A stretch of 64,000 nt of DNA from Microbacterium sp. EST19A (GTDB lineage Bacteria > Actinomycetota > Actinomycetes > Actinomycetales > Microbacteriaceae). This document shows positions 42,992-52,672 of the stretch, in pieces. The notes below the pieces were generated by a model. It made no database searches. It had not been told where the DNA came from and saw only the letters and a program-made list of their open reading frames with translations. Position 1 is the first letter of the stretch. Each line of letters opens with the position of its first letter. The position numbers and the translations under genes were made by a program. The DNA lies in contig NZ_JAHXYZ010000002.1 of the NCBI RefSeq assembly GCF_019969685.1, forward strand, positions 1,240,001-1,304,000, in the 5' to 3' direction.

Positions 42992-45544
42992 ATGACGTCC
43001 GCCGCCTTCGACCTCGCCGCGATCGGCGCGGGTCTGTCGTTCGCGGCCGCCATCGATGAGCTTGCGGCGACGCTCGACGCGAGCAGGTCAGCGGTGGTGA
43101 GCGCACCGCCCGGCACGGGCAAGACCACGCTCGTGCCTCCGCTGCTCGCCTCGCGTTCCGCCGGTCGCGTGATCGTCACCCAGCCACGTCGCGTCGCCGC
43201 CCGGGCGGCCGCGCGGCGGCTCGCGCAGCTCGACGGCTCACCGCTGGGCACTCGCGTCGGGTTCACGGTCCGCGGCGAGCGCGCGGTCGGACGAGAGACA
43301 CGGGTCGAGTTCGTCACGGCCGGCGTGCTGCTCCGTCGCCTGCTGGACGACCCGGGCCTCGCGGGCGTGGATGCCGTGATCATCGACGAGGTGCACGAAC
43401 GCGCGCTCGAGACCGACCTGCTGATCGGCCTGCTCTCGGAGGTGCGCGAGCTGCGGGACGACCTCGTGCTCATCGCCATGTCGGCGACCCTCGACGCCGC
43501 GCGGATCGCCGACGTCATCGGCACAGACGACGAGCCGGCGCCGATCGTCGACCACCAGGTTCCTGCCTTCCCGCTCACCGAGCGCTGGGCACCGAGTCCC
43601 GCACCGCGCCTCGACGAGCGCGGAGTCACCTGGGCCTTCCTGGATCATGTCGCGCGCGCCACGGCATCCGCCGCCCTCGAGCTGCACCGCGACGACCCTG
43701 CCGCCGACGTGCTGGTCTTCGCGCCGGGTGCGCGCGAGGTGTCGGAGATCGCACGCCGCATCCGCGATGCGACCGACCTGTTCGACGTGCGCGAGCTGCA
43801 CGGGCGGATGCCCGCCGCTGAGCAAGATGCCGTGGTCCGCGGCCGCCGCTCCGGCGAGCAGGCCCGCATCATCGTCACGACCTCGCTCGCGGAGTCCTCG
43901 CTCACCGTGCCCGGCGTGCGGCTGGTGGTCGACACCTGCCTGGCACGGTCTCCGCACCGCGACGCTGCGCGCGGGATGACGGGCCTCGTGACCACTGCCG
44001 CCTCCCGCTCGTCGTGCGTGCAGCGTGCCGGCCGCGCCACCCGTCAGGGACCGGGGATCGTCGTCCGCTGCGTCGATGAGCGCACCTATGCCACGGCCCC
44101 CGCTCGCCCGACTCCCGAGATCGCCTCGAGCGACCTCGCGGATGCCGCCCTGCTGCTCGCCTGCTGGGGTGCGCCGGGCGGGACCGGTCTGCGGCTGATC
44201 GATCCGCTGCCCGCCGACAGCCTGGCCGACGCCATCACGGTGCTGCACGACCTCGGGGCGATCGACGACGAGGGCCGCGCGACTTCGGAGGGCCGCTCCC
44301 TGGCCCGCATCCCGACCGATCCGCGGCTCGCCCGCGCCCTGCGCGACGGCAGCCCTGTCGTGGGCACCCGGCTCGCCGCCGAGGTCGTCGCGCTGCTGGG
44401 CGGCGATGTGCGCACGGCGGACTCCGACGTCGCGCAGACCCTCATCGCACTGCGCGGCGGGCGATCACCGGAGGCACGGCGGTGGCGCAGCGACGCGGAT
44501 CGGCTCGAACGCCTGACGACGTCGACGCCGGGTCTGCGCTCCGACCTCGACGGTGTCGGCCTCGTGATCGCGCTGGCGTTCCCCGAGCGGGTCGCCCGCC
44601 GCGTGGACCGCACGGCCGGCGGGGCGACGTTCCTGCTGGCGTCGGGAACCCGTGCGGGAGTGAGCGGTCCGCTCGCGGCCGTCGAGTGGCTGGCCATCGC
44701 CGATGTCGCGCGGGCGTCCGGCCGCGCGGCCGCCGGCTCCGGCGCGATCGTGCGGTCTGCGGCGGTGCTCACCGAGCAGCAGATGGAACAGGCGGCGAGC
44801 CACCTGATCACCGACCGCGTCGAGGCCGAGTTCGTCGGAGGTCGCATCCAGGCCCGCCGCGAGCGCCGTGTGGGCGCGATCCTGCGTTCCTCGGCGCCGG
44901 TGCGAGCGTCGGCCGACGAGGGGCGGGATGCCGTGCGCCGGGCTCTTCGGCGCGAGGGGCTGAGCATGTTCGCCTGGTCATCCTCGGCCGTGGAGCTGAG
45001 GTCGCGTCTGGCGCTGCTGCACCGCGAGCTGGGGTCGCCGTGGCCGGATGTGTCGGATGCCGGACTCCTCGCCGCCCTCGACGCCTGGCTCGCCCCGGAA
45101 CTCGACGCGCTGGCGGGTGGCACCCCGGTGGCACGGCTGGACCTGACATCCGCACTGCGCCGACTGCTGCCGTGGCCCGAGGCACGACGCCTCGATGACC
45201 TCGTGCCCGAACGCCTCGAGGTACCCACCGGATCCCGCATCCGCATCGCGTACCCGACCCTCGACGACCCGGACGCCCGGCCTGTCGTCGCCGTGAAGCT
45301 GCAGGAGTGCTTCGGCTGGGCCGAGACGCCCCGGCTGGTCGACGGGCGTGTGCCGGTGCTCTTCCACCTGCTCTCCCCCGCCGGTCGCCCGCTCGCGGTG
45401 ACCGACGACCTCACCTCGTTCTGGTCGGGTCCCTACGCCCAGGTTCGCGCCGAGATGCGCGGCCGGTACCCGAAGCATCCGTGGCCCGAGGACCCGTGGG
45501 CCGCCGTCCCGACCCGGCACACCAAGAACCGCTCCGCCCGCTGA
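42992..45544 (+). CDS. hrpB: ATP-dependent helicase HrpB
   Basis: An 850-aa DEAH-box helicase. Motif I is APPGTGKTTLVPPLL, motif Ia TQPRRVAARAAARR, motif II IIDEVHERALETD (DEVH), motif III MSATLD, motif V TTSLAESSLTVPGV and motif VI QRAGRATRQGPG. The C-terminal HrpB-specific domain ends with the FWSGPYAQVRAEMRGRYPKHPWPEDPW signature. The RNA substrate of HrpB is unknown. The start ATG is the first one that gives the conserved N-terminus. Confidence 0.95.
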   Translation: MTSAAFDLAAIGAGLSFAAAIDELAATLDASRSAVVSAPPGTGKTTLVPPLLASRSAGRVIVTQPRRVAARAAARRLAQLDGSPLGTRVGFTVRGERAVGRETRVEFVTAGVLLRRLLDDPGLAGVDAVIIDEVHERALETDLLIGLLSEVRELRDDLVLIAMSATLDAARIADVIGTDDEPAPIVDHQVPAFPLTERWAPSPAPRLDERGVTWAFLDHVARATASAALELHRDDPAADVLVFAPGAREVSEIARRIRDATDLFDVRELHGRMPAAEQDAVVRGRRSGEQARIIVTTSLAESSLTVPGVRLVVDTCLARSPHRDAARGMTGLVTTAASRSSCVQRAGRATRQGPGIVVRCVDERTYATAPARPTPEIASSDLADAALLLACWGAPGGTGLRLIDPLPADSLADAITVLHDLGAIDDEGRATSEGRSLARIPTDPRLARALRDGSPVVGTRLAAEVVALLGGDVRTADSDVAQTLIALRGGRSPEARRWRSDADRLERLTTSTPGLRSDLDGVGLVIALAFPERVARRVDRTAGGATFLLASGTRAGVSGPLAAVEWLAIADVARASGRAAAGSGAIVRSAAVLTEQQMEQAASHLITDRVEAEFVGGRIQARRERRVGAILRSSAPVRASADEGRDAVRRALRREGLSMFAWSSSAVELRSRLALLHRELGSPWPDVSDAGLLAALDAWLAPELDALAGGTPVARLDLTSALRRLLPWPEARRLDDLVPERLEVPTGSRIRIAYPTLDDPDARPVVAVKLQECFGWAETPRLVDGRVPVLFHLLSPAGRPLAVTDDLTSFWSGPYAQVRAEMRGRYPKHPWPEDPWAAVPTRHTKNRSAR

Positions 45545-45559
45545 GCGCGAGGCGAGCCC

Positions 45560-46294
45560 TCAGCGCGTGCGGCGACGCAGCGTCAGAGAGGCGAGCACGA
45601 GCGCGCCGACCGCGAACGCCACCACGATGAGCAGCGGGCCGAACACGTCCCATCCCTCGTCTCCCGCGGCGACCGCGTTGATCGTGTCGATCGCGTGGCT
45701 CAGCGGCAGCCAGTCGGAGATGGCGTGCAGCACGTCGGGCATCTGGTCGCGCGGCATGAACAGCCCGCCGAGGATGATCTGCGGGAACACCAGCAGCGGC
45801 ATGAACTGCACGGCCTGGAACTCCGTCTGGGCGAACGCGCTCGCGAGCAGGCCGAGTGCAGTGCCGAGCAGCGCGTCGACGATGGCCACGAGTCCGAGCT
45901 GCCAGAGCGGTCCATCGACGTCGAGCCCGCACACGCCGACCGCGAAGGACACGGTGATCACCGCCTGCAGCAGCGCCATCAGCCCGAAGGCCAGCGCATA
46001 GCCGAGGATGAAGTCGCCCTTGCCGAGCGGGGTCGTCATCAGGCGCTCGAGCGTGCCGGACTTCCGCTCCCGCAGCGTCGTGATCGACGTGACGAGGAAC
46101 ATCACCACGAACGGGAACAGGGCGAGGATCGCTCCGCCGAACTGGTCGAAGACACCCTCTTGGTCGCTGAACAGCCAGGCGAACAGCCCGACGAGCAGGC
46201 TCGGGGCGATCACCATCAGCGCGATCGAGCGCGGGTCGTGCCGCAGCTGCGCGAGCACGCGTCCTGCGGTGGCGAACATCCGGCGGCCGTTCAT
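45560..46294 (-). CDS. ABC-2 type exporter permease
   Basis: A 244-aa membrane protein with six helices. MVIAPSLLVGLFAWLF, TSITTLRERKSGTLERLMTTPL (the ABC-2 loop) and VFPQIILGGLFMPRDQMPDVLHAISDWLPLSHAI are characteristic of DrrB-like exporters. The ATG overlaps the ATPase stop by 4 bp. With the ATPase it forms an efflux pump; the substrate is probably a drug or lipid-like compound. Confidence 0.92.
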   Translation of the reverse strand: MNGRRMFATAGRVLAQLRHDPRSIALMVIAPSLLVGLFAWLFSDQEGVFDQFGGAILALFPFVVMFLVTSITTLRERKSGTLERLMTTPLGKGDFILGYALAFGLMALLQAVITVSFAVGVCGLDVDGPLWQLGLVAIVDALLGTALGLLASAFAQTEFQAVQFMPLLVFPQIILGGLFMPRDQMPDVLHAISDWLPLSHAIDTINAVAAGDEGWDVFGPLLIVVAFAVGALVLASLTLRRRTR

Positions 46295-47073
46295 TCTGCG
46301 GCCTCCCCGCCCGGATCGCGGGCTTCTCGGCGAGAGCGGCGGGTGTCGTCGTGCGCCGTGCGGTCGCGCTCGATCAGGGCGAGGAACGCATCCTCCGGGT
46401 CGGCCGTGCCCGTGTCCTCGAGGAGTGCAGACGGGGTCGTGTCGGCGATGATCCGCCCCTCGCGCATCAGCAGCAGGCGATCGCAGCGGAGCGCCTCGTC
46501 CATGACATGGCTCGACACGATCAGCGTCACGCCGCGTTCGGCGAGCCCGCGGAAGAGCTCCCACAGCTCGGCACGCAGCACCGGGTCGAGCCCGACGGTC
46601 GGCTCATCCAGCACGACCAGTTCCGGCGAGCCGATGAGAGCCATCGCGAGCGAGACCCGGCTCGACTGCCCTCCGCTCAGCGAGTCGACCAGCTGACCGC
46701 TCTGCGCGCGCAGCCCGACCTCGTCGATGACACGGTCGACGTCCTGCTTCGGCGCCTTGAGCAGCGCCGCGAAGTACGCGAGGTTCTGCCGTACGCTGAG
46801 GTCGCCGTACACCGCGGCACCCTGTGTTCCGTACGCGACGCGATGGCGCAGCTGCCGCGATCCGCCCGGTTCGCCGAGCACCGTCACGTCGCCCGAAGCG
46901 ATCTTCTGCACGCCGACGATCGAGCGCATCAGCGTGGTCTTGCCGCACCCGGACGGCCCGAGCAGGCCGGTGATCTGCCCACGCGGGATCGTGAGATCGA
47001 TGCCGTCGAAGACGTGCACGCTCCCCCGGCGCACCCGCAGCTGCGCGATCTCGACGGCCGAGTTATTCATCAT
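46291..47073 (-). CDS. ABC exporter ATP-binding protein
   Basis: A 260-aa ATPase: Walker A GPSGCGKTT, Q-loop YGTQGAAVYGDLSVRQNL, signature LSGGQSSRVSLAMAL, Walker B LVVLDEPTVGLD and H-loop VSSHVMDEA. It starts at an ATG inside a palindromic operator, so repression would block its own initiation region. Drives the adjacent ABC-2 permease. Acidic and Arg-rich tail after residue 225. Confidence 0.92.
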   Translation of the reverse strand: MMNNSAVEIAQLRVRRGSVHVFDGIDLTIPRGQITGLLGPSGCGKTTLMRSIVGVQKIASGDVTVLGEPGGSRQLRHRVAYGTQGAAVYGDLSVRQNLAYFAALLKAPKQDVDRVIDEVGLRAQSGQLVDSLSGGQSSRVSLAMALIGSPELVVLDEPTVGLDPVLRAELWELFRGLAERGVTLIVSSHVMDEALRCDRLLLMREGRIIADTTPSALLEDTGTADPEDAFLALIERDRTAHDDTRRSRREARDPGGEAAE

Positions 47074-47082
47074 GTGATGAAT
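47065..47082. promoter_or_regulatory. TetR-type operator overlapping the ABC ATPase start codon
   Basis: ATTCATCA and TGATGAAT flank a 2-bp centre, a perfect 8+2+8 dyad. It covers the start codon at 47073 and lies 50 bp from the end of the upstream tetR gene, the obvious regulator. Confidence 0.7.
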
Positions 47083-47131
47083 TATGCGCCTCGCCGTCGA
47101 TCGCGTCAACGGATACTGAGCGGGGACGGAG

Positions 47132-47728
47132 TCAGCCGAAGAGGTAGCGCTGCACGGTCGGGCCGATCCTGCCGACCAGCTCGTCGACGGATGCCGTCGC
47201 GATCGGTGCGATCTTGAGCACGTAGCGCGTGAGCAGGAGCCCGGCCATCTGCGAGGCGACGAGCGTCGCGCGCAGGTCGGCATCCTCCACCCCGAGCGTC
47301 TTCGCGATCCGCCCGATCAGCTCGCGCGACAGGAACCCGGCGAGCAGGGGCGTCGTCAGGCGACTGCCGATGGCGGTGCGCATCAGCATCACCCCGCGCC
47401 GACGGATGTCGGGCTGCTCGAACGCTTCGAGCACGTACCGCACGAGGCGTTCGCCGACCTCGTCCTGCGGCCCCGCGAGGATGCCCGGAACGTCGATGTC
47501 GGGGCGGAGGGGGATGCCCACGGCCTCCGCGAACAGATCGGCCTTGGTGCCGAAGTAATGATGCACGAGCGCCGAGTCCACTCCGGCGCGTGCCGCGATC
47601 GAGCGCACGGTCGTGCCGTCGTATCCCTGCTCGCCGAACTCGTCGACCGCCGCCGCGATGATGCGCTCCCGCGAATCGGTGCCGCCGCGCGGACGCCCAC
47701 GGCGGCGCGGCGCCTTCTGCTCGGTCAT
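47132..47728 (-). CDS. TetR family transcriptional regulator
   Basis: A 198-aa repressor with an N-terminal basic arm and HTH (RERIIAAAVDEFGEQGYDGTTVRSIAARAGVDSALVHHYFGTKADLFAEAV). The C-terminal ligand domain is of the TetR_C type found beside drug exporters. It precedes the ABC exporter genes on the same strand. Likely represses them through the palindrome at 47065. Confidence 0.92.
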   Translation of the reverse strand: MTEQKAPRRRGRPRGGTDSRERIIAAAVDEFGEQGYDGTTVRSIAARAGVDSALVHHYFGTKADLFAEAVGIPLRPDIDVPGILAGPQDEVGERLVRYVLEAFEQPDIRRRGVMLMRTAIGSRLTTPLLAGFLSRELIGRIAKTLGVEDADLRATLVASQMAGLLLTRYVLKIAPIATASVDELVGRIGPTVQRYLFG

Positions 47729-47752
47729 GCCCGCCAGCCTACGACTTCGCCG

Positions 47753-48511
47753 TCAGTCGAGCAGATGCCGGAGGTAGCGGTCCGGACTGCCGAGGAACGA
47801 GCGCCAGTGGTTCACGATCTCGAGGTCGTTCCACTCGGTCGGCCGAACGCCCCAGTCGCCCACCTCGAGGATGCGGGCGCCGGGAAGAGCAGCCAGCACC
47901 GGCGAGTGCGTGGCGCACAGCACCTGGCCGCCTTCGTCGGCGATCCGCCGGAGCACGGCGATCAGGGCGAGGGTCGAATTGAACGACAGCGCCGCCTCGG
48001 GCTCGTCGAGGCAGTAGAAGCCGGGGTCGTCGAAGCGGCTCTCGAGCAGGGCGAGGAAGGACTCGCCGTGGCTCATCTCGTGGAACGGGACATCGGGCCC
48101 GCTGGTCGACGGGTTCTCCTCGAGGTACGTGTAGAAGGAGTGCATCGTCTCGGCCCGCAGGAAGAAGCCCCAGCGGTTCGCGCCGACACCGCGCTGCAGA
48201 CGCAGCCAGTCCGACAGCGGCGACTCGGTGGGGCGCGTGCGGTGCCGGGCCTGACGCGACCCGCCCTCCGGCGACAGCCCGTACGCGATCGCGATGCCCT
48301 CGACGATGGTCGACTTGCCGCTGCCGTTCTCGCCGACGAGGAAGGTCACGCCGGGATCGAGCTCGAGTCCCTCCCGCAAGACCTGGGCGACGGCGGGGAT
48401 GTTCGTCGGCCAATGGTCGTCGGCGCCGGGTGCATCGTCGGACGGCTGCACCGAGACGACCGGCTGCTGCTTTCGTCGGCGCGACGTCGGCGCCCAGAAA
48501 TCACCCGTCAT
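47753..48511 (-). CDS. AAA ATPase of the ABC/SMC-like (AAA_21/23) type
   Basis: A 252-aa P-loop protein: GVTFLVGENGSGKSTIVEGIAIAYGL (Walker A), MSHGESFLALLESRF (signature-like), FYCLDEPEAALSF (Walker B) and CATHSPVLAALPGA (switch). Such stand-alone ATPases resemble the ATP-binding domain of RecF/OLD-like proteins. Role unknown; it is conserved in many Actinobacteria. The ATG begins MTGDFWAPT; the frame upstream is spurious. Confidence 0.85.
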   Translation of the reverse strand: MTGDFWAPTSRRRKQQPVVSVQPSDDAPGADDHWPTNIPAVAQVLREGLELDPGVTFLVGENGSGKSTIVEGIAIAYGLSPEGGSRQARHRTRPTESPLSDWLRLQRGVGANRWGFFLRAETMHSFYTYLEENPSTSGPDVPFHEMSHGESFLALLESRFDDPGFYCLDEPEAALSFNSTLALIAVLRRIADEGGQVLCATHSPVLAALPGARILEVGDWGVRPTEWNDLEIVNHWRSFLGSPDRYLRHLLD

Positions 48512-48629
48512 CCGTCCTCCTCTCCGCATCCGAGCCTCCGGGGAGAATAGCGGAAGCGTCCGACAGCCGAGAGCGGCGGACTCCGGCAGGACTGTGGTCC
48601 TGGGCGCGGCGTCCTGCCAGACTGGCCGC

Positions 48630-49583
48630 ATGGCCGTCATCGAGAATTCGAAACTCACCGTCGTCGGCGCCGGCAGCGTCGGATCGAGCGTCGCGTACGC
48701 GTCACTCATCCGAGGATCGGCTCGACACATCGCCCTGTACGACATCGCCGCGGAGAAGGTCGAGGCCGAGGTCCTGGACCTCGCTCACGGCACCCAGTTC
48801 ACCGGCTCCAGCGACATCATCGGCGGCAGCGATCTCGCCGTCGTCGAGGGCTCGCATGTCGTGGTGATCACCGCGGGTGCGAAGCAGAAGCCGGGCCAGA
48901 CGCGCATCGAGCTGGCGGGCGTGAACGCCGGCATCCTGAGCTCGATGATGCCGCAGCTGCTCGAGGCCGCCCCCGATGCGATCTACGTCATCGTGACCAA
49001 TCCCTGCGATGTGCTCACCGTACTGGCGCAGGAGGCGACGAACCTGCCGCGCGAACGCATCTTCGCGTCGGGCACCGTGCTCGACACCTCGCGCCTGCGA
49101 TGGAAACTCGCCCGACGCGCCGGCGTCTCGACCGGCAGCGTGCACGCGCACATCGTCGGCGAGCACGGCGACACGGAGTTCCCGCTGTGGTCGACGGCGA
49201 CGATCGGCACCGTTCCGATCCTCGATTGGGAGGCGCCCGGCCACCCGAAGATGACCGTCGATGAGCTCGACGCGATCGCGGTGGACGTGCGCGATGCCGC
49301 GTACAAGGTCATCCGAGGCAAAGGAGCGACCAACTACGCCATCGGTCTCTCCAGCGCTCGCATCGTGGAAGCGATCCTTCGCGACGAGCACGCCGTGATG
49401 CCCGTCAGCACGGTGCTCGACGGCTACCACGGCCTCGACGGCGTGGCTCTCTCGGTTCCGTCGATCGTCAGCGCGGCCGGCGCCACGCCGATCCACGCGA
49501 CGCCCTACTCGGCGAACGAGCTCGGTCTGCTGCGTCGCTCCGCCGATGCTCTCCGCGAGGTCCGTGCATCCCTCGAGACCTGA
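48630..49583 (+). CDS. ldh: L-lactate dehydrogenase (NAD-dependent)
   Basis: A 317-aa LDH/MDH family enzyme. The Rossmann motif VVGAGSVGSSVAYASL, VVITAGAKQKPGQTR (substrate loop with Gln, typical of LDH), VTNPCDVLT and the catalytic His in HIVGEHGDTEF are present. It reduces pyruvate to L-lactate. The convergent lactate permease downstream supports the assignment. Confidence 0.93.
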   Translation: MAVIENSKLTVVGAGSVGSSVAYASLIRGSARHIALYDIAAEKVEAEVLDLAHGTQFTGSSDIIGGSDLAVVEGSHVVVITAGAKQKPGQTRIELAGVNAGILSSMMPQLLEAAPDAIYVIVTNPCDVLTVLAQEATNLPRERIFASGTVLDTSRLRWKLARRAGVSTGSVHAHIVGEHGDTEFPLWSTATIGTVPILDWEAPGHPKMTVDELDAIAVDVRDAAYKVIRGKGATNYAIGLSSARIVEAILRDEHAVMPVSTVLDGYHGLDGVALSVPSIVSAAGATPIHATPYSANELGLLRRSADALREVRASLET

Positions 49584-49602
49584 GTGAGGAACCGACCGAC
49601 CC

Positions 49603-51213
49603 TCAGCCGAGGAACAGGTTCGACAGCGCGAACGACCAGACGCAGATGAAGGCGAGCATGCCGAGGCTGTAGCCGATGGATGCTCGCAGGATCTCGCTCT
49701 CGCGCCCCGAGAGTCCCACCGCACCGGCAGCGATCGCGATCGACTGGGGCGAGATGACCTTCGCGGTCGTTCCTCCGGCGGTGTTCGCGGCGATGAGCAG
49801 GTCAGACTGCACACCGATCCGCTGGGCCGTGGCGACCTGGAGCGGTCCGAACAGCGTGTTGTTGTTGACCACCGAACCGGTCAGGAACACGCCGATCCAA
49901 CCGATGATGGGCGCGAACAGCGGGAAGAGCGGGCCGACCGCGGCCAGTGCGCTGCCGATGCTCGCCGAGCCACCCGAGTAGTTGGCGATGTTCGCCAGCA
50001 CCAGGATCGCCGCGATCAGCAGCAGCGCTTGGGAGAGGTCGCGCAGCGTCGAGCCGAGCTGTCCCCAGAAATCCGCCGCCTTCAACCGCGGCGTCGTGAG
50101 GAACGAGACGATGACCGCGAGGAGTATCGCGGTTCCGGTGGCGTTCAGCGGCGTGAAGTCCCACGTCGTCGCGACCGCATCGCCGCCGGCCGTGGCCACC
50201 TCACCGGTGAGTCCGGGAATCGGCACCTTGATCACGGCCGCCGCCAGCGGGCCCTCGGCCGCGAACAGCTGCTTGAACCACGGCACGCTCCAGACGAGGA
50301 TGAACGCCGTCAGGATGTAGAACGGACTCCACGCCACCGCGACCTCACGGAAGCTGTGCCGCTCGACCGGCGGAGCCTCGACGCCGCCCTCACGGAAGAT
50401 GCGCTTCGGCTGCCACACGCGACCGAACACGAACAGCGCGACCATCGCCGCCAGGCCCGAGCCGAGGTCGGCGAGCTCCGGTCCGAGGAACCACAGCACC
50501 GATGCCTGCACGCCGCTGAAGACCACACTGACCAGCAGCGTCGCGGGCCACGTCTCGCGCAGGCCGCGCCATCCGTCGAGGATCACGACGAGCAGGAACG
50601 GCACGAGGAAGGTGAGCGGCTGCAGCAGAAGCACCATCGTCTGCGACAGCTCCGAGACATCGACGCCCGCCACCTGGGCCCCCACGATGACCGGGATGCC
50701 GATGGCGCCGTAGGCTCCGGCGGCGACGTTGGCCACCAGCGAGAGCATCGCCGCCTTGACGGGACGGAACCCCAGCTGCACCAGCAATGCCGCGCAGATG
50801 GCGATCGGAACCCCGAAGCCTGCCGCCCCCTCGAGGAACGCGCCGAACGCGAAGCTGATCAGGAGCACCTGGATGCGCTGATCCGTCGAGATGCCCGAGA
50901 TCGAGGCCCGGATGATGTCGAAGCGCCCGCTGGCGACAGCCAGCCGGTACAGCCACACCGCCATCACGATGATGTAGGCGATCGGCCAGATCGAGGTGAG
51001 CAGACCGATCAGCGCGGACCCGCCGATCGCAGTCGCAGGCATGCCGAACACCAGCGCCGCCACGGCCACCTCGGCCACCACCGCGATCGCGGCAGCCAGG
51101 ATGCCTTTGAGCTTGAAGACCACGAGGCACAGCAGGAAGACCAGCACGGGGATCGCCGCCACAAGGGCCGAGAGCCCCAGGTTCGAGACGGGGTCGATGT
51201 TCTGCGTCCACAT
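49603..51213 (-). CDS. lctP: L-lactate permease (LctP family)
   Basis: A 536-aa protein with about 12-14 helices. Signature blocks: FGAFLEGAAGFGVPIAICAALLVQLGF, IPVIVGAQVAG, and the C-terminal SVVNNNTLFGPLQVATAQRIGV and ANTAGGTTAKVISPQSIAIA. It imports L-lactate and glycolate with protons. The ATG of MWTQNIDPV is chosen as the conserved start. Convergent with ldh with a 19-bp gap. Confidence 0.94.
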   Translation of the reverse strand: MWTQNIDPVSNLGLSALVAAIPVLVFLLCLVVFKLKGILAAAIAVVAEVAVAALVFGMPATAIGGSALIGLLTSIWPIAYIIVMAVWLYRLAVASGRFDIIRASISGISTDQRIQVLLISFAFGAFLEGAAGFGVPIAICAALLVQLGFRPVKAAMLSLVANVAAGAYGAIGIPVIVGAQVAGVDVSELSQTMVLLLQPLTFLVPFLLVVILDGWRGLRETWPATLLVSVVFSGVQASVLWFLGPELADLGSGLAAMVALFVFGRVWQPKRIFREGGVEAPPVERHSFREVAVAWSPFYILTAFILVWSVPWFKQLFAAEGPLAAAVIKVPIPGLTGEVATAGGDAVATTWDFTPLNATGTAILLAVIVSFLTTPRLKAADFWGQLGSTLRDLSQALLLIAAILVLANIANYSGGSASIGSALAAVGPLFPLFAPIIGWIGVFLTGSVVNNNTLFGPLQVATAQRIGVQSDLLIAANTAGGTTAKVISPQSIAIAAGAVGLSGRESEILRASIGYSLGMLAFICVWSFALSNLFLG

Positions 51214-51359
51214 TCGCGTACTCGTTTCGCCGTGGTCGGATGCGAGACAGGCTAGCGGGCGTCGAGCTCTCCGTGTGTGACGCGAGCGAATCTGTGCGAT
51301 TGCTACACTCCGCGTCACAGGATCTGCTCGGGCCGAGCAGCCGGTCGAGAGGAGTCACC

Positions 51360-52658
51360 GTGGAGGGCCTACTGACGCTGCCGATCATCGACTCCCCCGC
51401 GATGTGGATCGTCTACGGCATCGCAGCCGTGCTGCTGGTGACTCTGCTGTGTCGTCGTCCGACCGCGAAGCGGGTCCGCCGCGCCCTGATCGGCATCGTC
51501 GTCGGTGCTGCGGTCGGCGCGGCGGCCTACCTGGTGTCGAACGTCGCCGACGCGTTCGGCGTCGACCTGCCGGTCGAAGTGGGCGTGTGGGCGGCGGCCG
51601 CCTTCGCCGGAGTCGGACTGGCGATCGTGTCGCTGTGGGACTCGCACGTGTGGCGCAAGATCGTCGCCGCGCTGTCGATCGTGTGGTTCGTCGTCACGGC
51701 CGTGATCGGTATCAACGCCTTCTACGGGCTCAACCCGAACGTCGGCACGCTGTTCGGCGTCGTGGCGTCCGCGCCGATCGGCCTGCCGGCGCTGATCGAA
51801 GACCGTGACGCTCCCGCTCAGCCGATCCACACCACCTGGACGCCGCCGGGAGACATGCCCGAGGTGGGACAGCGCGGCACGCAGGCCATCCCCGGGACGG
51901 TGTCGGGCTTCGTCGCGCGTGATGCGAGCGTGTACCTCCCGCCCGCGGCGCTGGTGAAGGATCCGCCGGCGCTGCCTGTCGTCATCATGATGATGGGGTA
52001 CACCGGCAACCCGGACGGCACGATCATCAGCGACGTGCTCGACGGCTTCGCAGCGAAGCACGACGGGCTCGCTCCGATCGTGATCGTCGCCGACCAGCTC
52101 GGCGGAGACGGTAGCAGGGATCCCGCTTGCGCCGATTCGACCACGTTCGGCAACGCGGAGACCTACGTCACGACCGATGTCGTCAATTGGGCGCGGGCGA
52201 ATCTGAACATCATCGACGATCCGGACTACTGGACCATCGCCGGGTACTCGAACGGCGGAGGCTGCGCGGCGAAGTACGCCGCGAAGTACCCGCAGACCTT
52301 CCAGAACGTGATCGACGTGTCGGGTGAGGAGTTCCCCGGGTCCGAGGATCCGGATGCCGTCGTCACCGACGTGTACGGCGGCGACGAGGGCGCCTTCGAG
52401 GCGTCGAAACCGATCAACATCATGAAGGCGGCCCCTGCCAGCACGTACCGCGGCATGACGGGCATCTTCTCCGCCGGCTCCGAGGATCCCTCGTTCCTCG
52501 CGGCGGCACGCGCGGTGTCGACCGAGGCCCAGACGGTCGGCATGGACACCACCCTGTTCGAGGTGGAGGGGGCCGACCACGGCGGAACCGCGGTCTCCGG
52601 CGGGCTCGACAAGGGGTTCGAGGTGCTGTTCCCGGTACTGGGGCTGTCATCGGGCTGA
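51360..52658 (+). CDS. Membrane-anchored alpha/beta hydrolase (esterase D/mycolyltransferase-like)
   Basis: A 432-aa protein. The GTG at 51360 has GGAG 6-9 bp upstream. Four hydrophobic helices occupy residues 13-145 and anchor a C-terminal extracytoplasmic esterase domain. That domain contains PVVIMMMGYTGNPDG, the nucleophile in WTIAGYSNGGGCAAKYAAKYP and a late His in VEGADHGG. Similar four-helix esterases in Actinobacteria are of unknown substrate; corynomycolyl-type transfer is unlikely in this family of organisms. Confidence 0.82.
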   Translation: MEGLLTLPIIDSPAMWIVYGIAAVLLVTLLCRRPTAKRVRRALIGIVVGAAVGAAAYLVSNVADAFGVDLPVEVGVWAAAAFAGVGLAIVSLWDSHVWRKIVAALSIVWFVVTAVIGINAFYGLNPNVGTLFGVVASAPIGLPALIEDRDAPAQPIHTTWTPPGDMPEVGQRGTQAIPGTVSGFVARDASVYLPPAALVKDPPALPVVIMMMGYTGNPDGTIISDVLDGFAAKHDGLAPIVIVADQLGGDGSRDPACADSTTFGNAETYVTTDVVNWARANLNIIDDPDYWTIAGYSNGGGCAAKYAAKYPQTFQNVIDVSGEEFPGSEDPDAVVTDVYGGDEGAFEASKPINIMKAAPASTYRGMTGIFSAGSEDPSFLAAARAVSTEAQTVGMDTTLFEVEGADHGGTAVSGGLDKGFEVLFPVLGLSSG

Positions 52659-52672
52659 GACCCGGCGACGGA

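Noticed and set aside
41311..43629. Long minus-strand open frame (772 codons) across the SPFH and HrpB genes
   Set aside because: It is antisense to two well-supported genes, has Ser/Arg-rich low-complexity composition and no family motif. High G+C produces such frames.
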